Assembly (NCBI GenBank): GCA_021234155.1
Contig: JAJEKV010000032.1
Span: 1,890,783 to 1,954,782 of the forward strand
From: Isoetes taiwanensis
Lineage: Eukaryota > Streptophyta > Lycopodiopsida > Isoetales > Isoetaceae
Direction of reading: 5' to 3'
DNA length: 64,000 nt
In this document: positions 46,746-59,197 of the stretch, one piece after another
How positions within the stretch are numbered: the first letter of the stretch is position 1
How the letters are laid out: each line of letters begins with the position of its first letter
Translations under genes and position numbers: made by a program
Notes under the pieces: generated by a model
What the model saw: only the letters and a program-made list of their open reading frames with translations
What the model was told of the DNA's origin: nothing
Database searches by the model: none

Positions 46746-48640
46746 AAGAAGAGGCAGGAGTAATATAAACCATCGAGCGTGGCAAAGAGATGTTGGTTGC
46801 ACACATAAAATGTAGCCTACAGCCCGAAAGTGATTTAACATCCTCAACAGAAGATCACATATTATGCACATTCCAGATCTGAAACAATTTCATGCACCCA
46901 ACCACTCGTAGCAACTATTGCTTCGCCTAGCAACTTTAAGAAACCTTCCTCGAGTCCGCTGAGTAGCCTTAACATGGAAACCTAGTTATGGGTTAAGAAA
47001 TAACACCTAGTTACAAAAAACATGTATCAGAAAATACTACAATAGTAGCACCTTATTAAGGGTTATATGATAAACGCACAAGTTAGCGCTTAGGCTAAGT
47101 GGTATGAAGTATGTGGCATGAAGTAATGTGTAATGAATGTTATGAAAAGAAACAGGTTAACCCCACCAATCCTAGCAAATCTCAGATAAGACCAAGAAAA
47201 CGAAACTCTAACAAATAGGCCATTGCCTTCATGTGATGGGCTACAGAGAAGCGTAAGGTCTCGAGATGCAAGGCTGGGCAGAGCAAGGGTCAGATGTGAG
47301 AAGGGGCAAGAACATGCCGATAGTGGTACATGAGGCACCTGGAGCGTGCGTGAGGTATGCAGGATCTCAAGGGCCGTGACCCGAAGAAAACGCATGCTTC
47401 CAGCTAAAAACAACAGGCTAAAAATTTTCTCCTTGTGGTCGAAAAATCGGCTAAATCGAACCGAAGCCCATGCACGTGGCACCCATGAAATGTGCTCTGC
47501 TAAAATGGATCAGTCAAGAAGGAAACAGATGATGCAAATGACTTATGCAGAGACCACTGAAAACACAGGAATGTCTCTATTCCTTCCGGAGAATATCTAC
47601 TCACGGGATCAAGCAATGAGTTGAAACAACCAATAAATACTCCAAATGAATTTGAATAACCAAACATAATCAAGGGAACCCCGAAAACCAAGGAACACCA
47701 ACAATTCCCTCGAAGCTCAAAACTCGCTCATATATACCACATGCAACATCAAACAACTTTTAACACTCGGAATTAATAACCAAAATTATTAGCCCGATTA
47801 TAGGCTTGATGTAACAAGAAATCGCGAAGAAAACCATCTCAAAGAACCAACCATTCCCGTAACCTTCTTCAGTAAAACTTTGTCTTTATTTAGCGCAAAC
47901 CAAAAACAATACCATCTCAACTTACAACCAATCGAAAGTGATTAAGCGTGAACGCCCCGAATGTGAGAATCGAACCACCGTGCCTTTCCAACAAAGTTAG
48001 AATTGGCAAACTTCAAAGTCTCAAGCATGACAGAGTGACCACGATCCATCAAGCCCTTCTATTTTTGGGCCATTTTCAAATCATCAAACAGAAAATCCCC
48101 CATTTCATAGCACTCCGCAACCCCCGCCCTCCCTATCCCCCGGCGCATTATCTTTTCCTCAAGTAGAAATCAAAGCTTTACCCCACCGATGATGCCTCTC
48201 GGTCAAGGCGCCCGTGAACTTGTGCGATCAGGTGGCTCTAAATCCAGAAACAATCCTCCAACCGATTAAAAACATCACATCAGCTTCATATTTTCATGGT
48301 ATTTCAAGAGGATTTTGCTCGTGATGCTCTTCCTCAAGTGGATTCTCACAGAGCCAAATCAGACTCCGTGGTCGCAGCGCTCAGCTTTGAGATACTCAGA
48401 TTGCCTAACTTTGTTCGCACTGGCTCTCCATAAGGCCACCTCGACTATCAACTTCGCTTCCATCTGCCTTCCATGGCTTTAAGTCATGCCTAACTCATCT
48501 AAAGAACTGTACATGCCTCTTCCTGAGCTTTACCGCACTGCGCATTTCGGGCTATCACCGTAAACATGGATGCAAATAAAATGCCTATCAAGCCTAAAAG
48601 AACCGTAACATGGATGCAACAACAGCCCATCGTCAAAAAG
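46746..48640. other. Repeat-type DNA between two related flanks, no gene recognised
   Basis: The flanks at 46540-46700 and 48640-48800 share GGGCCAAAC..AGGGAGAAGG, GAAGA(A)GA, CATGAC, AAATAGGGAAAAGAAC and TAACTAA in order. They could be terminal repeats of an element of about 2.2 kb. The inside has no polyprotein motif, so a non-autonomous LTR element is possible. Confidence 0.35.
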
Positions 48641-48831
48641 AACCGTGAAGAAAGAATATGGGCCAAACCGTAGGGAGAAGGAAGAAGAGGAAAAGGAGAT
48701 GCACCAAGAGAGTCGATGAGCTTAGAACATGACGAAAAAGCATAAAATAGGGAAAAGAACTAACTAACTGCTAATCACTTGAACCTCGCTTTCCTTTCTA
48801 CTCGCTGAAACGGCGAAAACGTCAATACATC

Positions 48832-49577
48832 TTGAAGATGCAAACAATATCTCTAAGAGGAAGAAAGCCAGTTCTCAGACAGCTTACTACTACAAAAAAA
48901 TACATTAGCAATAATATCTTTAGCCGAACCATTCTTGGTGGTGATGGCACGAATATAAACCATGCAAGGAAATTTATACATGAAGATGAGTTGGAAGGAA
49001 ATAATGAGGTAGAAAGACTTAAGAGAAGTTAATTGCTCCCCGCTTTCCAAACCTCACACCGGCAATGGAAGCCTTGTCAAGATAATCCACGCCATGTGTC
49101 GCAAAATCATGGGTTCTACCCCCATCAATATGAAATCGTGAATATATCATCGAGATATCAACAATACAAGTCAAGGCAGTTAAGGAGGTTATGGAAACAT
49201 GAGAATACATCTTTAACAGAGATGAAGTGGAACTGCCCTTCACCACACAATTATTTGACAAAGATTGCTCCTGTAATTTCGATGTATATGTTAATCAAAA
49301 GAGCCGCATGGCATTTCTTGGTGCCACAAGAGATGACCCTTATAGTAAGTGTCCATACAACAAAAAGATGAACAAGAAGTGCAGAGACAATATCACATGG
49401 TATGACAATGCAATGTGGTTCGTACTGAACAATCTGGATATAGTTTTTCTTGGCTCTCCGCTTAATAAGGCACTTCTGAACTTTGTTGGTCTGCTTAGTA
49501 ACACCTTGCAGGGTGCCACTTTAGCTCAAATTAGTTATCTCTATGTCAGAGAAAAATTTATAGAGATGGCTATTTAG
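48832..49577 (+). CDS. Unrecognised ORFs, possible exons or relic gene
   Basis: Two open frames lie close together. The frame at 48832-49032 is 66 codons and reads RKPVLRQLTTTKKYISNNIF and FIHEDELEGNNEVERLKRS. The frame at 49227-49577 is 116 codons and contains SRMAFLGATRDDPYSKCPYN, ITWYDNAMWFVLNNLDIVFL and LSNTLQGATLAQISYLYVRE. Amino-acid use looks protein-like, with no low complexity. I recognise no domain. The two could be joined by splicing or belong to a transposon protein. The next element to the right is a LINE in the opposite direction. Confidence 0.2.
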
Positions 49578-49945
49578 CAGAGCAAGAATAAAGAGTCTGA
49601 TCTGCACTAGAAGCTTAGTTCAAAAAGGATGATCATGAAAGATATGTTGATTCTTGAAGAAGATGAGAAGCAAAAATCTGCTGGCAACATCTATAGCCCG
49701 AACTCAAAGAAATCAATTGGTCTTTCAACATAGACATCCCTCGCGAACTGGGTTATCCACCGAGGATGGCACCTGACCTTAAAGGGTCCCGAAAGTGATG
49801 CAAAAACAGCAATGGTTTCTGAATGTAGACAAAGAAAACTCTTTGGTAAGACCTTTATCATAAATTACTCATGCAGAAATTTCAATCACGAATGACGAGT
49901 GGACTTGATACACTCTGTTATAGTACAAAGACTCGTACATATATA
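49578..49945. other. Intergenic, nothing recognised
   Basis: No motif found. The stretch joins the unassigned frames to the tail of the next LINE. Confidence 0.3.
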
Positions 49946-51345
49946 CATTAAATAGAATAGAATGAAATAGTTTTTTTTAACGTCCACGGAGACCAATAGG
50001 TCATGGGACCCATACAATGGGCTAGTACAATCATTACTACTAGGATTAAAACCCTCACTAAAGGGTTTCATGGAAACCTTTTGCAAAGTAATGATGATAC
50101 TTAGATGTTTGAGATAATGACTACCGAGCGGGCTCCAAGAATTGCAGACGCTTATCTAGAACCCTGGCATGTATAAGGCCAAGCCATACAAATGGTGCTC
50201 GGTAGCTGTGGGAAGCTTAAATGGAATGCTAAGGTCAAAAATGATTCCGGACTATCTCAAAAAAGGTGGCAACTCCTCGTATAGTATACCGGTCTTCATT
50301 GAACTCCAACTCTGCACAGTAATATAGTCTCTCGCCAAGGGCAATTGCGGCCGCCCCATCTACTTGTCTCAATCAGAGACCGTGGGACCCTCGCATAATT
50401 GATGCAATAGCTACAAGCTTGTTCCCTCGACAAATGAAGCACAAGCTTGGGGCCCCGTGCCAAGGTGGGATTTGGTGTGTGCATGATAATGACGTCTAGT
50501 TTTCACTTGGGCCAAAGTAACTGCTGGGCCCCATATCTTTTGAGAAAAATCCACTCATGGAGATATTAAGCAAAGCTCAGATCGAATCGGGTAAGCATCA
50601 GTAAAGGTTTCAAGGTACGTTCTAACCGCAAACCATGTAGTGCAATGGCCTTTCCAACATCGTTTCAAACCGAGATTCAAACAAGCGGCAAGTGCAAGAA
50701 TGTAATAATTCCACCATCATCCATGTGGTGCACCTTGCGATATAGTGGGAGATGGCGCTTCATGGCGCACGTTGAAGAGGCTACAAACCCGCCTCTTTGT
50801 AAAAGAATAGCATAGGGCACCGTTGTTTTAACTCCCAGGTCAGAAGTGAGAAAGGACTTTGCACCTCACTCCAAGCTCTCCCAAGCACTAGCACTAATAT
50901 AAAGTCTCACACTTTAACCATAGACAAGAAAATGTGCCTACCAAAGTCCTAAACAAGTGGACTTTCCGCGGGCCAATCATGAATTTCTCACAAAACAATT
51001 GTTTTGCATTGCATAAAGTGCTCTCCACTCAAAGAGCCAATCAGCTTGGTAATACACCTGCTCCCAAAGTGTGTTCTGGCTTAATTCTACACCAAGATAC
51101 TGTACTTGTGCCAAGGAAATCACATCAAAGATATATAAGTTGCCTAATGATATATTCTCAAATGTGGACCTCACTATGATTATCAAGCCATTCTTCCAAT
51201 TGATCAACGTACAAGCCAAAGAGTGTAGGAGATAAAGGGCAACCCTGACGAACTCCAATATTGCTAGTGATTTGAGTACCTGATGTTGGAAATTTAGCAA
51301 AAACCCTTTCATAGATAAATAGATAAATAGATGTGATAACATATG
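49946..51345 (-). mobile_element. 5'-truncated LINE with (TATTC)n tail
   Basis: The 3' end is at the low-coordinate side: GGTCTCCGTGGACGTTAAAA followed by CTATTTCATTCTATTCTA. Going 5', the minus strand carries YLGVELS (near 51080-51110) and the well-kept RT motif GVRQGCPLSPTLFGLY then VDQLEEWL (51256 downward). The element stops near 51345, where the flanking duplicated DNA begins, so the endonuclease and first RT blocks are missing. The family is the same as the LINE at 54.1 kb (shared 3' end, QLEEWL and YLGxxxS blocks) and is close to the plus-strand LINE at 36 to 39 kb. Confidence 0.75.
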
Positions 51346-52460
51346 GTAAAATCACCAGGGAAGGGTTCCTCTTACCTGCCACCATCCATAACAAAAAAAG
51401 GCATTAGTATGGTTTCCACTTATGGGAAGGTAAGTGTCATAGTCAAATCCTTCAGTTGTTATCCTGGTCCTAATTTAGATTTTGATTAAGAAATAACCGC
51501 AAAAACAAGATCAAAGCTTTACCTATTTAAACAAATTGCACTAACTTAATTATTGTAGGTTGTGTACTTTGAAATTAACTGAATCTCGCATGACCTAGCC
51601 AAATAATAATGATGTTGTATATTTTGAAGAAACATTTATCAAAAAATATTACTTATTTGGTTTAAGGTTATCCCAATACTTATCAAATAGTGCATGAATA
51701 ATTTTAACCCATGGTTGCAATGGTTTTAATTCAAAACTTTTTTGCTAGATCAGTTTTTCACTCCCATGATTGTAATGTTGCTAATTTTTGATGCGAGACC
51801 CCTGATGTCATTTCTTAAGGATGTGGCTATGCCGAATAGAAGCTATGCCTCAAGCTAGATATAACTTGTATTTTTTGTAGACATGTGCTTTTAAATACTA
51901 TGATATTATCCTTATGATACCATAAGATAAGATAAGATGAATTTTTACGTCCACGGGAACCCAACGGGTTATGGGACGGGTTATGGTAATTGTTAATCTC
52001 GTGGGTGCCACAGGGTTTATCTTCATGCTCAATGCACACATTCATGATGTAAATGCAATTTCACTTTCCTTTTTTTACTAGCAAACGTTTTGCCCTATGT
52101 TGTTCTGGTGTTGATACAGAAACAATTGTGTTTGTGATCGTGCATGCTAAGTAATATATTTAACGAATCATCTAGTCATTCATTACACTGAATGTGTATA
52201 TTTATGTTCTAGAGACAATGACAATATTACGTTAAATGCTATTCTGAGTACTATGTTCTTATACACTATGATCTTTAAAGCATTGTTATCCAAAATGGTA
52301 CTACAACTGTAGATTTTAACACCATCACTATCATGGTATTGGAAAATTGATTATTTGAAGATGCTGGACATATGCAAAGCAAGAGAATTACCATTAGCCA
52401 AAATTTAACATTAATTTAGTCAATGCATCCTTATATTCCCAATGTTAGTGGTGTTATTTT
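51346..52460. repeat. Tandem duplication, copy 1
   Basis: Collinear with copy 2, which starts near 52965. Shared landmarks are CCACCATCCATAA, GCATTAGTATGGTTTCCACT, TTAGATTTTGATTAAGAAAT, TAGTGCATGA.TAATTTTAA, TGCCCTATGTTGT, GACAATGA, GATCTTTAAAG and AATTTAGTCAATGCATC. The offset is about 1.62 kb at the left end. No gene was recognised inside. It carries its own small insertion at about 51923. Confidence 0.8.
51923..51988 (-). mobile_element. Very short LINE 3'-end insertion with (TTATC)n tail
   Basis: Copy 2 of the duplication reads ACCATAGTAATTG. Copy 1 has ACCATA, then about 65 extra bases, then GGTAATTG. The extra DNA on the minus strand reads CCGTTGGGTTCCCGTGGACG, then TAAAAATTC, then ATCTTATCTTATC. 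It is therefore the last 40 or so bases of the LINE family plus its tail. Confidence 0.75.
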
Positions 52461-52464
52461 TGTC

Positions 52465-52533
52465 AGATAGATAGATAGATAGGTAGGTAGGTAGGTAGGT
52501 AGGTAGATAGATAGATAGATAGATAGATAGATG
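52465..52533. repeat. Compound GATA/GGTA microsatellite
   Basis: GATA units, then six GGTA units, then seven or more GATA units without interruption. It forms the tail of the inverted repeat end that follows. Confidence 0.95.
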
Positions 52534-52580
52534 CTTAATAGGTCTTTAGGGTCTAATCTAAAGCCTAATCTCCTTAGAAC
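52528..52580 (-). repeat. Short repeat end with (ATCT)n tail, copy 2
   Basis: On the minus strand CTAAGGAGATTAGGCTTTAG, then ACCCTAAAGACCTATTAAGC, then the ATCT run. Same block as 45414 to 45468, with few changes. Confidence 0.65.
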
Positions 52581-52960
52581 CAAAATCTTTTTCTGGCACT
52601 AAGTCTTTCTGTCGTTGTAAACAAGGTAGTCAAAATCTGTGCTTATGTCTATTTGCCAAATCTAACTGAGCCAATAATGCATGTCAAAAGAAAATCTTGT
52701 ACAAAAAATCAAACGAGTATAAAGCTTGCCTGTAAGATCATATTGGCATTTAGCAAAGAAACAACAAGAAGTGACCACTGGCTTGCATTTATACGCAAAA
52801 AGACATACCATTATCTTTCTTGGACAAAATAGCACCATGCTTTCCATAACTAATATTGCATGTAATAATCAATATGGATTAATGTCCAGAAAAGATTCTT
52901 TGAAGACATCACCATTCTTGCTGTGAGGTTGTATTTGCAAAATCTTCCTTAATCATACAT
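52581..52960. other. Intergenic, nothing recognised
   Basis: Lies between the two duplication copies and may belong to the retroelement with the ATCT tail. No protein motif was readable. Confidence 0.3.
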
Positions 52961-52964
52961 ATCA

Positions 52965-54104
52965 AAATCACAAGGAATTCCTCTTACCCGCCACCATCCA
53001 TAAGAAAAAAGCATTAGTATGGTTTCCACTTATGGAAGGCAGTGTCATAGGCAAACCCTTCACGTTATCCCCGCCTCTAGTTAGATTTTGATTAAGAAAT
53101 GACCACAAAAACAAGACGTTTTAACCTATTTAACAAATTATACCAACTTAATTCATCAAAAGTTGAATATTTTGTAATATTCTATTTGGCCAAGGTAATT
53201 TGTCTCGCCAATTTGTTAATAACATATACCATCGACTCTTTACCTTAGGGTCTTCAAGTCGAATAATGGTTCCAATCATTCCAGCAATGGATTGGTCCTC
53301 CCTCTTCACAGGTTGTATTTTCAAGACATCTTGGTAAGAAGATTTCTGACGCAGCCTTGAGCTTTCTTTCCTCAAGAATGGCTTGTCACAATTATTCCAT
53401 ACCGATGTTTTGGACGGATTCTTGGAGCTTTGGGGCTTAATTCATCTTGTTCCTTTCCTCGCGGCGAAGATAGTATCCTCAGACTGATGCTTGATGCCGC
53501 GGAAGACCACAAGCAGTGTACATGTCGGCCGGCCTGCTCATAACAATGTGGTTTTTGTTTTATCCCGAAATAAGAATCCGTGACTAGATGCTGGTAACAA
53601 CTCTAGGTTTGTTTAGTTCTATCTTTTCCATAATTCGGTTCTCAACAAACAAATCTTGAAGAATATTTAACGGACTTTTGCATGCCCTAGCCGAATAATG
53701 ATGTTAATTTCGAATAAAGCTTTACAATATTTAATGAATAGTGCATGAGTAATTTTAAGCAAAAGTTTCAATGGTTTTAATTCATTGCTAGATCATTTCT
53801 TATTTCCCATAGTTGTAATGTTGCAAAAGATTTTGCTAAACCTTTTGATGTCATTTCCTAAAGATGTTTTCATGCCGAGTATAAGCTAGACAACTAGTAT
53901 TTTTTGCAGACATATACTTGAAAATACTATGGTATTATCCTTATACAACCATAGTAATTGTTAATCCCGTGGATGCCATAGGTTTTATGCTCGATGCATG
54001 CAACTTTCCTTACTTTACTATCAGATGTATTTGCCCTATGTTGTCTTGGTGGTTATGCTGAAACAAATGTCCTTGTGATTGCGCATGCTAAATAATACAT
54101 TTTA
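52965..54104. repeat. Tandem duplication, copy 2, left part
   Basis: Matches 51346 to about 52165. It breaks off at GCTAAATAATACATTTT, right where the LINE tail begins. The match resumes at about 59825. Confidence 0.8.
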
Positions 54105-57100
54105 AGAATAGAATAGAATATGATTTTATCGTCCACGGAGACCAACTGGCCTATGGGACCCAAGTACAAAGAGAGAGCAAAGAAAGCGCGATTACTACCG
54201 TGGATTGGGAAAACTCTCACCGGGCTGGTTTTCTTGGGAAAACCTTAGTAGCAATATGATGTCGACATACCGCGACAGCCATATATACATAATCACAAGC
54301 ACCGCCGAGGTTAATTGCCCATTGTGGGGTACAATCGAACTGCCAGATCCATTACCTCCGGCGGCACGATCCCACAAGCCTGGGCCGTGAGGTCGCTCAG
54401 TAGCTCAAGTGTGGCCCGATAAGACAACTAACCAGCATACCGAGTCCGGATATACCAGACACGGACAAGCCCGAGGGCTGGACTTCATCCTCAATGGCGC
54501 TCAAGGATGACTGACAGACTGGCCCTCCGCTGTCCCCTAATCCATCTCCGTCTCACGCGGAGGTGGTGTGCACCGCATCGCATCGGAAGCAATCACCCCG
54601 CCATGGGTAGATGGGTGCGCAGTAGTGGTGTGGGCCCCTGCGAGCATGGGATTAACCCGTTGTCGGTAACAATTTGCCACCTTGACATGTGACAGGCCTA
54701 TGCATCCTAAAGCCACGCGAAGCAAAGTATCCAAGTATCGGCTTCAAGGCGTTCTTTCCTGGTATGCATCGGTCCATCCGCAGCCCCATTCCATCGCCAG
54801 AACCACCGGGCTTGCTTGTCTTTCCAGCAGGTTTGAGTCGCCAAGGACCCATCGCCACCGCCAAAGCAAGGTTGGGGTGTACCGGCTTCATCCATAGCCA
54901 CCACCTTCCGAAGTAAATAATGACGCTCTGTTGCAGCTCCTCTCAGAATGGAAGGAAGCTCTGCCGAGCAAGATCTCATATGGACCGTGGATTTGACTCC
55001 TGCTGTCTGGCCAAGAAGGCTTCAGACCGCTTCTAGATCGCTCTGGGCGGTGAGGGATACCACTGGCCCCCACTTCGCCTCTGATGAGGAGGATCGACCG
55101 GCTCAACCAAGGCATCATCAAGTGTGCCCCCGGTGACCCCATGCATACAGCCTTTGTGATCATATCAGATACAGTGTTTCAAACAAGTAGAAGGACTCAG
55201 AATCGATGGAGTATCCTGGGCAGGGTAGTAGGAAACTCCAATGCCCAAATACTTATAAGATCGAGCCACTTCCACTACTCCGCCTGTAAGTGAATGAGGG
55301 GAAGGCGGGTGTCGGATGATGGACCACCAAGACTTCGCCTTGGGCTAAGTTAACTCTCATGCTGAATTGGCAGCACCAGCATCCAGTGGCGCAGATGTCC
55401 TTCCAGAGATGCGAAAGTGTGTCAACATCATCAAAGAGATATGAGTTGCTTCTGATTATATGGTGCATCAACTGAAAGGCCCCGGTGCGTTTCAAATTTA
55501 GCCATTCTTCTAGCTGTCAATGGCCAAGAGCGTCGGAGGAGTAGCCTGTGCACCTCTAATGCTTAACAAGGGCTCCCTCCCCGACAGCTTGCAGGAGATG
55601 ACCTGAGTAAGCCTCTCAGATAGTCTCAGGAATAGCATTCTCGTTTACTTGGTCCTGTACTGCCTCTAACTGGCCCTGTATTAACCATCTCAGGCACTCA
55701 GGTCAAAAGCCTTTGCGAAATCCAGCAACATGTGCTCTCATGTTGATTCCGCTTATCCCTTATGAGGTTCGCAGAGGAAGATATGGACACAGTAGAATGT
55801 CACAAGCCCGTCACAGCGAAAGCCCTGACTTCTCCATCCCTCTCAGCCTAAAGTGTCGGGCCACCAAGAATCCCGCAAGCAACTTGGCAAAGACAACCGA
55901 CCATAATGGTAATGATAGTTATCGGGCTGGGGGTCCCCCGCTTTGTATATATGGGCACCACTCTACCTGTAGTCCAAAGGCGGGGTGTTTCCTCTTTGCA
56001 ATGCCCTGAAGAGGTCAGAGAACCTAAGACCATTGGGGGTCTACTTCACTTGAGAAGCTCACCAGATACCGCACCCAAATATGTCAGCTTTCCCTAGCGA
56101 GCGCTATGTGCATTTGCGACATCCCCTCTGCGAATGACCAAAGGTTAGGCCCGTCAGCGAGGTACCGGCCACGGGCTTCCCATTGGGTCATACACCGCCG
56201 TATATCTCACCCATTGTTCCTCGTGGTAATATTTCCGTAATGCAAGGTGCTTACTTCCAAGACCTTTCTCCGTGAAGGCCCTAGGGTGGCGGCCCAGTAG
56301 ACCAAACATCCAAGGCCGAGGCCCAAGGTACCTGCTGGGTCTGAGGAAGGAGCGATTGGGATCGGACGCCCCTGGTGCTAATGGTGGGTCCACTTGGCGA
56401 GCTATCAAGCCGCCTCCGGCGACCGCCACCGAACCAAGATTAAGTGGGGAAGGTGGCACTTCGGGTGGATCAAGCGAGAGCCAGCCTCCCAGCACTGCCG
56501 CCTACCTCGGCGAGCCGGTTCACCGGGCCGCCCTGTTGAAGTGTGGGGAGTCAGCACTCCTAAGCAGCTCATGTTCAAGCATCCTCGCATAGACCGTGAT
56601 GATCATAGTCCGTGACGCGAACTGGTACATGGGGTGTTGGGGCAATGGGTGCTCTGCTGGCTCGCCAATTCCATTCGCAAGAATGTGGGTCATGGTCTTG
56701 CCCACTTCGCCCCACTCTGTCCCGACATCAAGCGTAGTGGGGACTAAGTGTAGGTATTGCTCGGCTCAAGTAGCACGTAATCCACCACACTGTGCTACCG
56801 TTCTCCCCTGCTTGCAAGTGAAGCTACTGGAGGACGGCCATCAGAGCAGTCGGTATTGCAATGACTGTGCCAAGAGTACGGCCAAAGAAATTTGTCGCTG
56901 CCATATCAGGCACTGGCCGCTATCCGGACGCCTCTTTGGCTAAACCATCTTCAAGCGGGTCCATTTGCAAATACATCCTCGCTTAGAGGTGCGTAATTTT
57001 GGATTCGTTTCACTGCGGCGCTGCATTGAAATCCCTGGGCAACATGACTCTGCCTAATTGTATGTACTGGCCAGATATACAGACGGTTATAGGGTTTCCC

Positions 57101-57879
57101 GCCTGCCTAATTCCAAGTGGTGTGTTGCTTCAAGATGTGGGTAGTAAGCTGCCAAAGAGAGGTGGGTTGCTATTGCTGTTTACATTTCAGATTCAGCCCT
57201 GTCATTTCTCAAGATGTGGAGACCGGGATTAAAGTTGGTATGACGGGTAGTACCATGTACCCTCCTGTCCCGCTTTCCCAGTACCTATTGGAAGATCTGA
57301 GAAGGCCATCCGGGTAAGTAAATCAGTAGCTCAGGATCAAAGATGTTCCTCCTATTATGTTTCCGAGGAAGATAAGGTCCATGTCCATGACGAATTGAGA
57401 TCACTTCTTCATGTAGTGCCACTGCAATTCCAGGATACCATCACCGAGGCACGATCCCTATTTAGTAAGGTGCATCGCCATCAGTCCCGGCAGTAGTGGT
57501 GGTCCTGTGGAGGAGCTTGATGTGGGATGCCTCAGGTAATGGGCCCCTCAGAGGGACTCCGAGGGGTTTGAGGCCCATCCCCGCTTTGGTCGGTCAATTC
57601 TCGCAAACTTTCTGACAGCCTCCGCCTCCATGTCTCAAGGCAGCCTCTCGACTTTGGCTACCACGCTTCTGCCTCTTGTCAGGTCAACAAGTCCCATTTA
57701 ACGATGAGTCGTCTTCTTAACTTCCTAGCTCGGGACGCAGGATGGCTACCCGCCCTGCACGCCTCAACTGTGGAAGATGACCACCTGGGGGCTTAATGGC
57801 AACACCTATGACGACTCTCGCTTTTACAATGGTCATGTGCTAGGAACATCATCCGGGTCTAAGATCTCAGGTCTCGAGA

Positions 57880-58860
57880 GGCTCTGAAGTGATGTTCTCC
57901 TGGGACTCCGGCCGCCTCAAGAGACTACCAGCATTCTGCTCTCGAGTTCTGCATGGGCCGCACTGTGTGTTGGTTGAGGGTGAGGCACGCCTGGGCCGGG
58001 CGTGGTCGTATGGCCCTATGGATCTCGATAAAGGTCCGGCATGGTGTGTTCCAGTTGACTGTAGGTTGGTGGGAGTTCAAGGGGCGCAATGGCGAGTTGC
58101 TCATGTGCTCAAAGATGGGAGGCCCTTTGCCTTGTCAAGGCAACCTGGCCACCAAGTCTCCTCCTCAGAGTTCTCATCTCGTATAACTCTTACTCCCAAG
58201 AGCTGGGTCACTGCTAGCTTCCAAAGTACTGACTCTTTTGTCTCACAAAGGGCGCCTCAACCTCTCCTGGCTGTGAGGGCTGCCTCAGGTTCTCGTGTCG
58301 CGGCCTTAGCCTTCTCAACTCCTGGGCCTCGGGATCCTCAGACAGGTTACGAGCGTCTCCGCTTCTACCCTGCCTCAGCCCCGGCCCCGGCCCATCACGC
58401 CAACACCTGGGTATCTACACGCCTTATATCCGCAAGCTCCTCACGGTGATTGCTGCTTTTCAATTGTACCAAGCGATGCTATCATCTCACTGTCAGACAC
58501 TCCATCCTCCACCGTGGATTCATGGTTTTCCTATGACTAACTGCCTCACAGAATATCCGAGATGTTATGTTCTCCACTGCCTGAGGCCTGCATGCACTGC
58601 TATTCTCAACCTCACCGATGCGGCTCCAAGGTTCGACCATGGATTGGCCTGCAAGCCCCGCCTTTCGGCTCTGGCCGGGACCGGGCTCCTTGCCTCAGCC
58701 TCCCTCTTCATGGAAGACGCTCTCCCTCCCCGGGCCTCAGGCTCCTTTCTTTCCCTTGTGGCCCCGTCATCTCTCCCCAAGAGGGCTCGGCCTCGCTGGG
58801 TGGTCAACCCCAAGGGTTGGTGGCCTTCCTGCATTGGGCTGTCAGGTCCCAGGTAGCCCA
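57880..58860. other. GC-rich tract with recurrent GCCTCAG words, inside the LINE insertion
   Basis: The plus strand repeats GCCTCAG, CCTCAGG and CCTCGGG words at irregular spacing, for example near 58278, 58320, 58372, 58580, 58690 and 58735. This opens long frames in several registers, including 186 codons at 57889-58449, without any domain. It is likely a decayed part of the element, not a gene. Confidence 0.4.
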
Positions 58861-59197
58861 CTCAACCAAGTGTGGGTCCACACACTAGACTCAGGCCCTG
58901 GGCTGCAGCTTCGGGGTATGACTCTGGGCCATGGCAGTCAAATTGCATTTAGGTAGGCTACGGGCGTGGGCCATCGTGTCCTGCAATTAGGCAGTCAGGA
59001 AAGTGGCCGTGGCTAGGCAAGGCCAAGAGGCAGCTGGTTGGGCTATGGCAATGTCGTGTAGATGTTGGAGCTCTAGCCTGCCGATACACTCTAGGCGTCT
59101 GACCGCCCAAATTAGGTTGGGAGCAAAGGGCTGAAAGGGGGCAAAAGGAAAGTGGCTACTAGGACTGATATCTAGGTGCAAAATCTATCACCACCAA

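Noticed and set aside
47955-48050. tRNA-like TTCGATT loop on the minus strand
   Set aside because: The T-stem does not pair properly, and no D-arm, anticodon arm or acceptor stem could be folded around it.
57889-58449. A 186-codon plus-strand ORF
   Set aside because: It lies in GC-rich, word-repetitive DNA inside the LINE insertion and has no domain. GC-rich DNA has few stops in any frame, and other frames are open here too.
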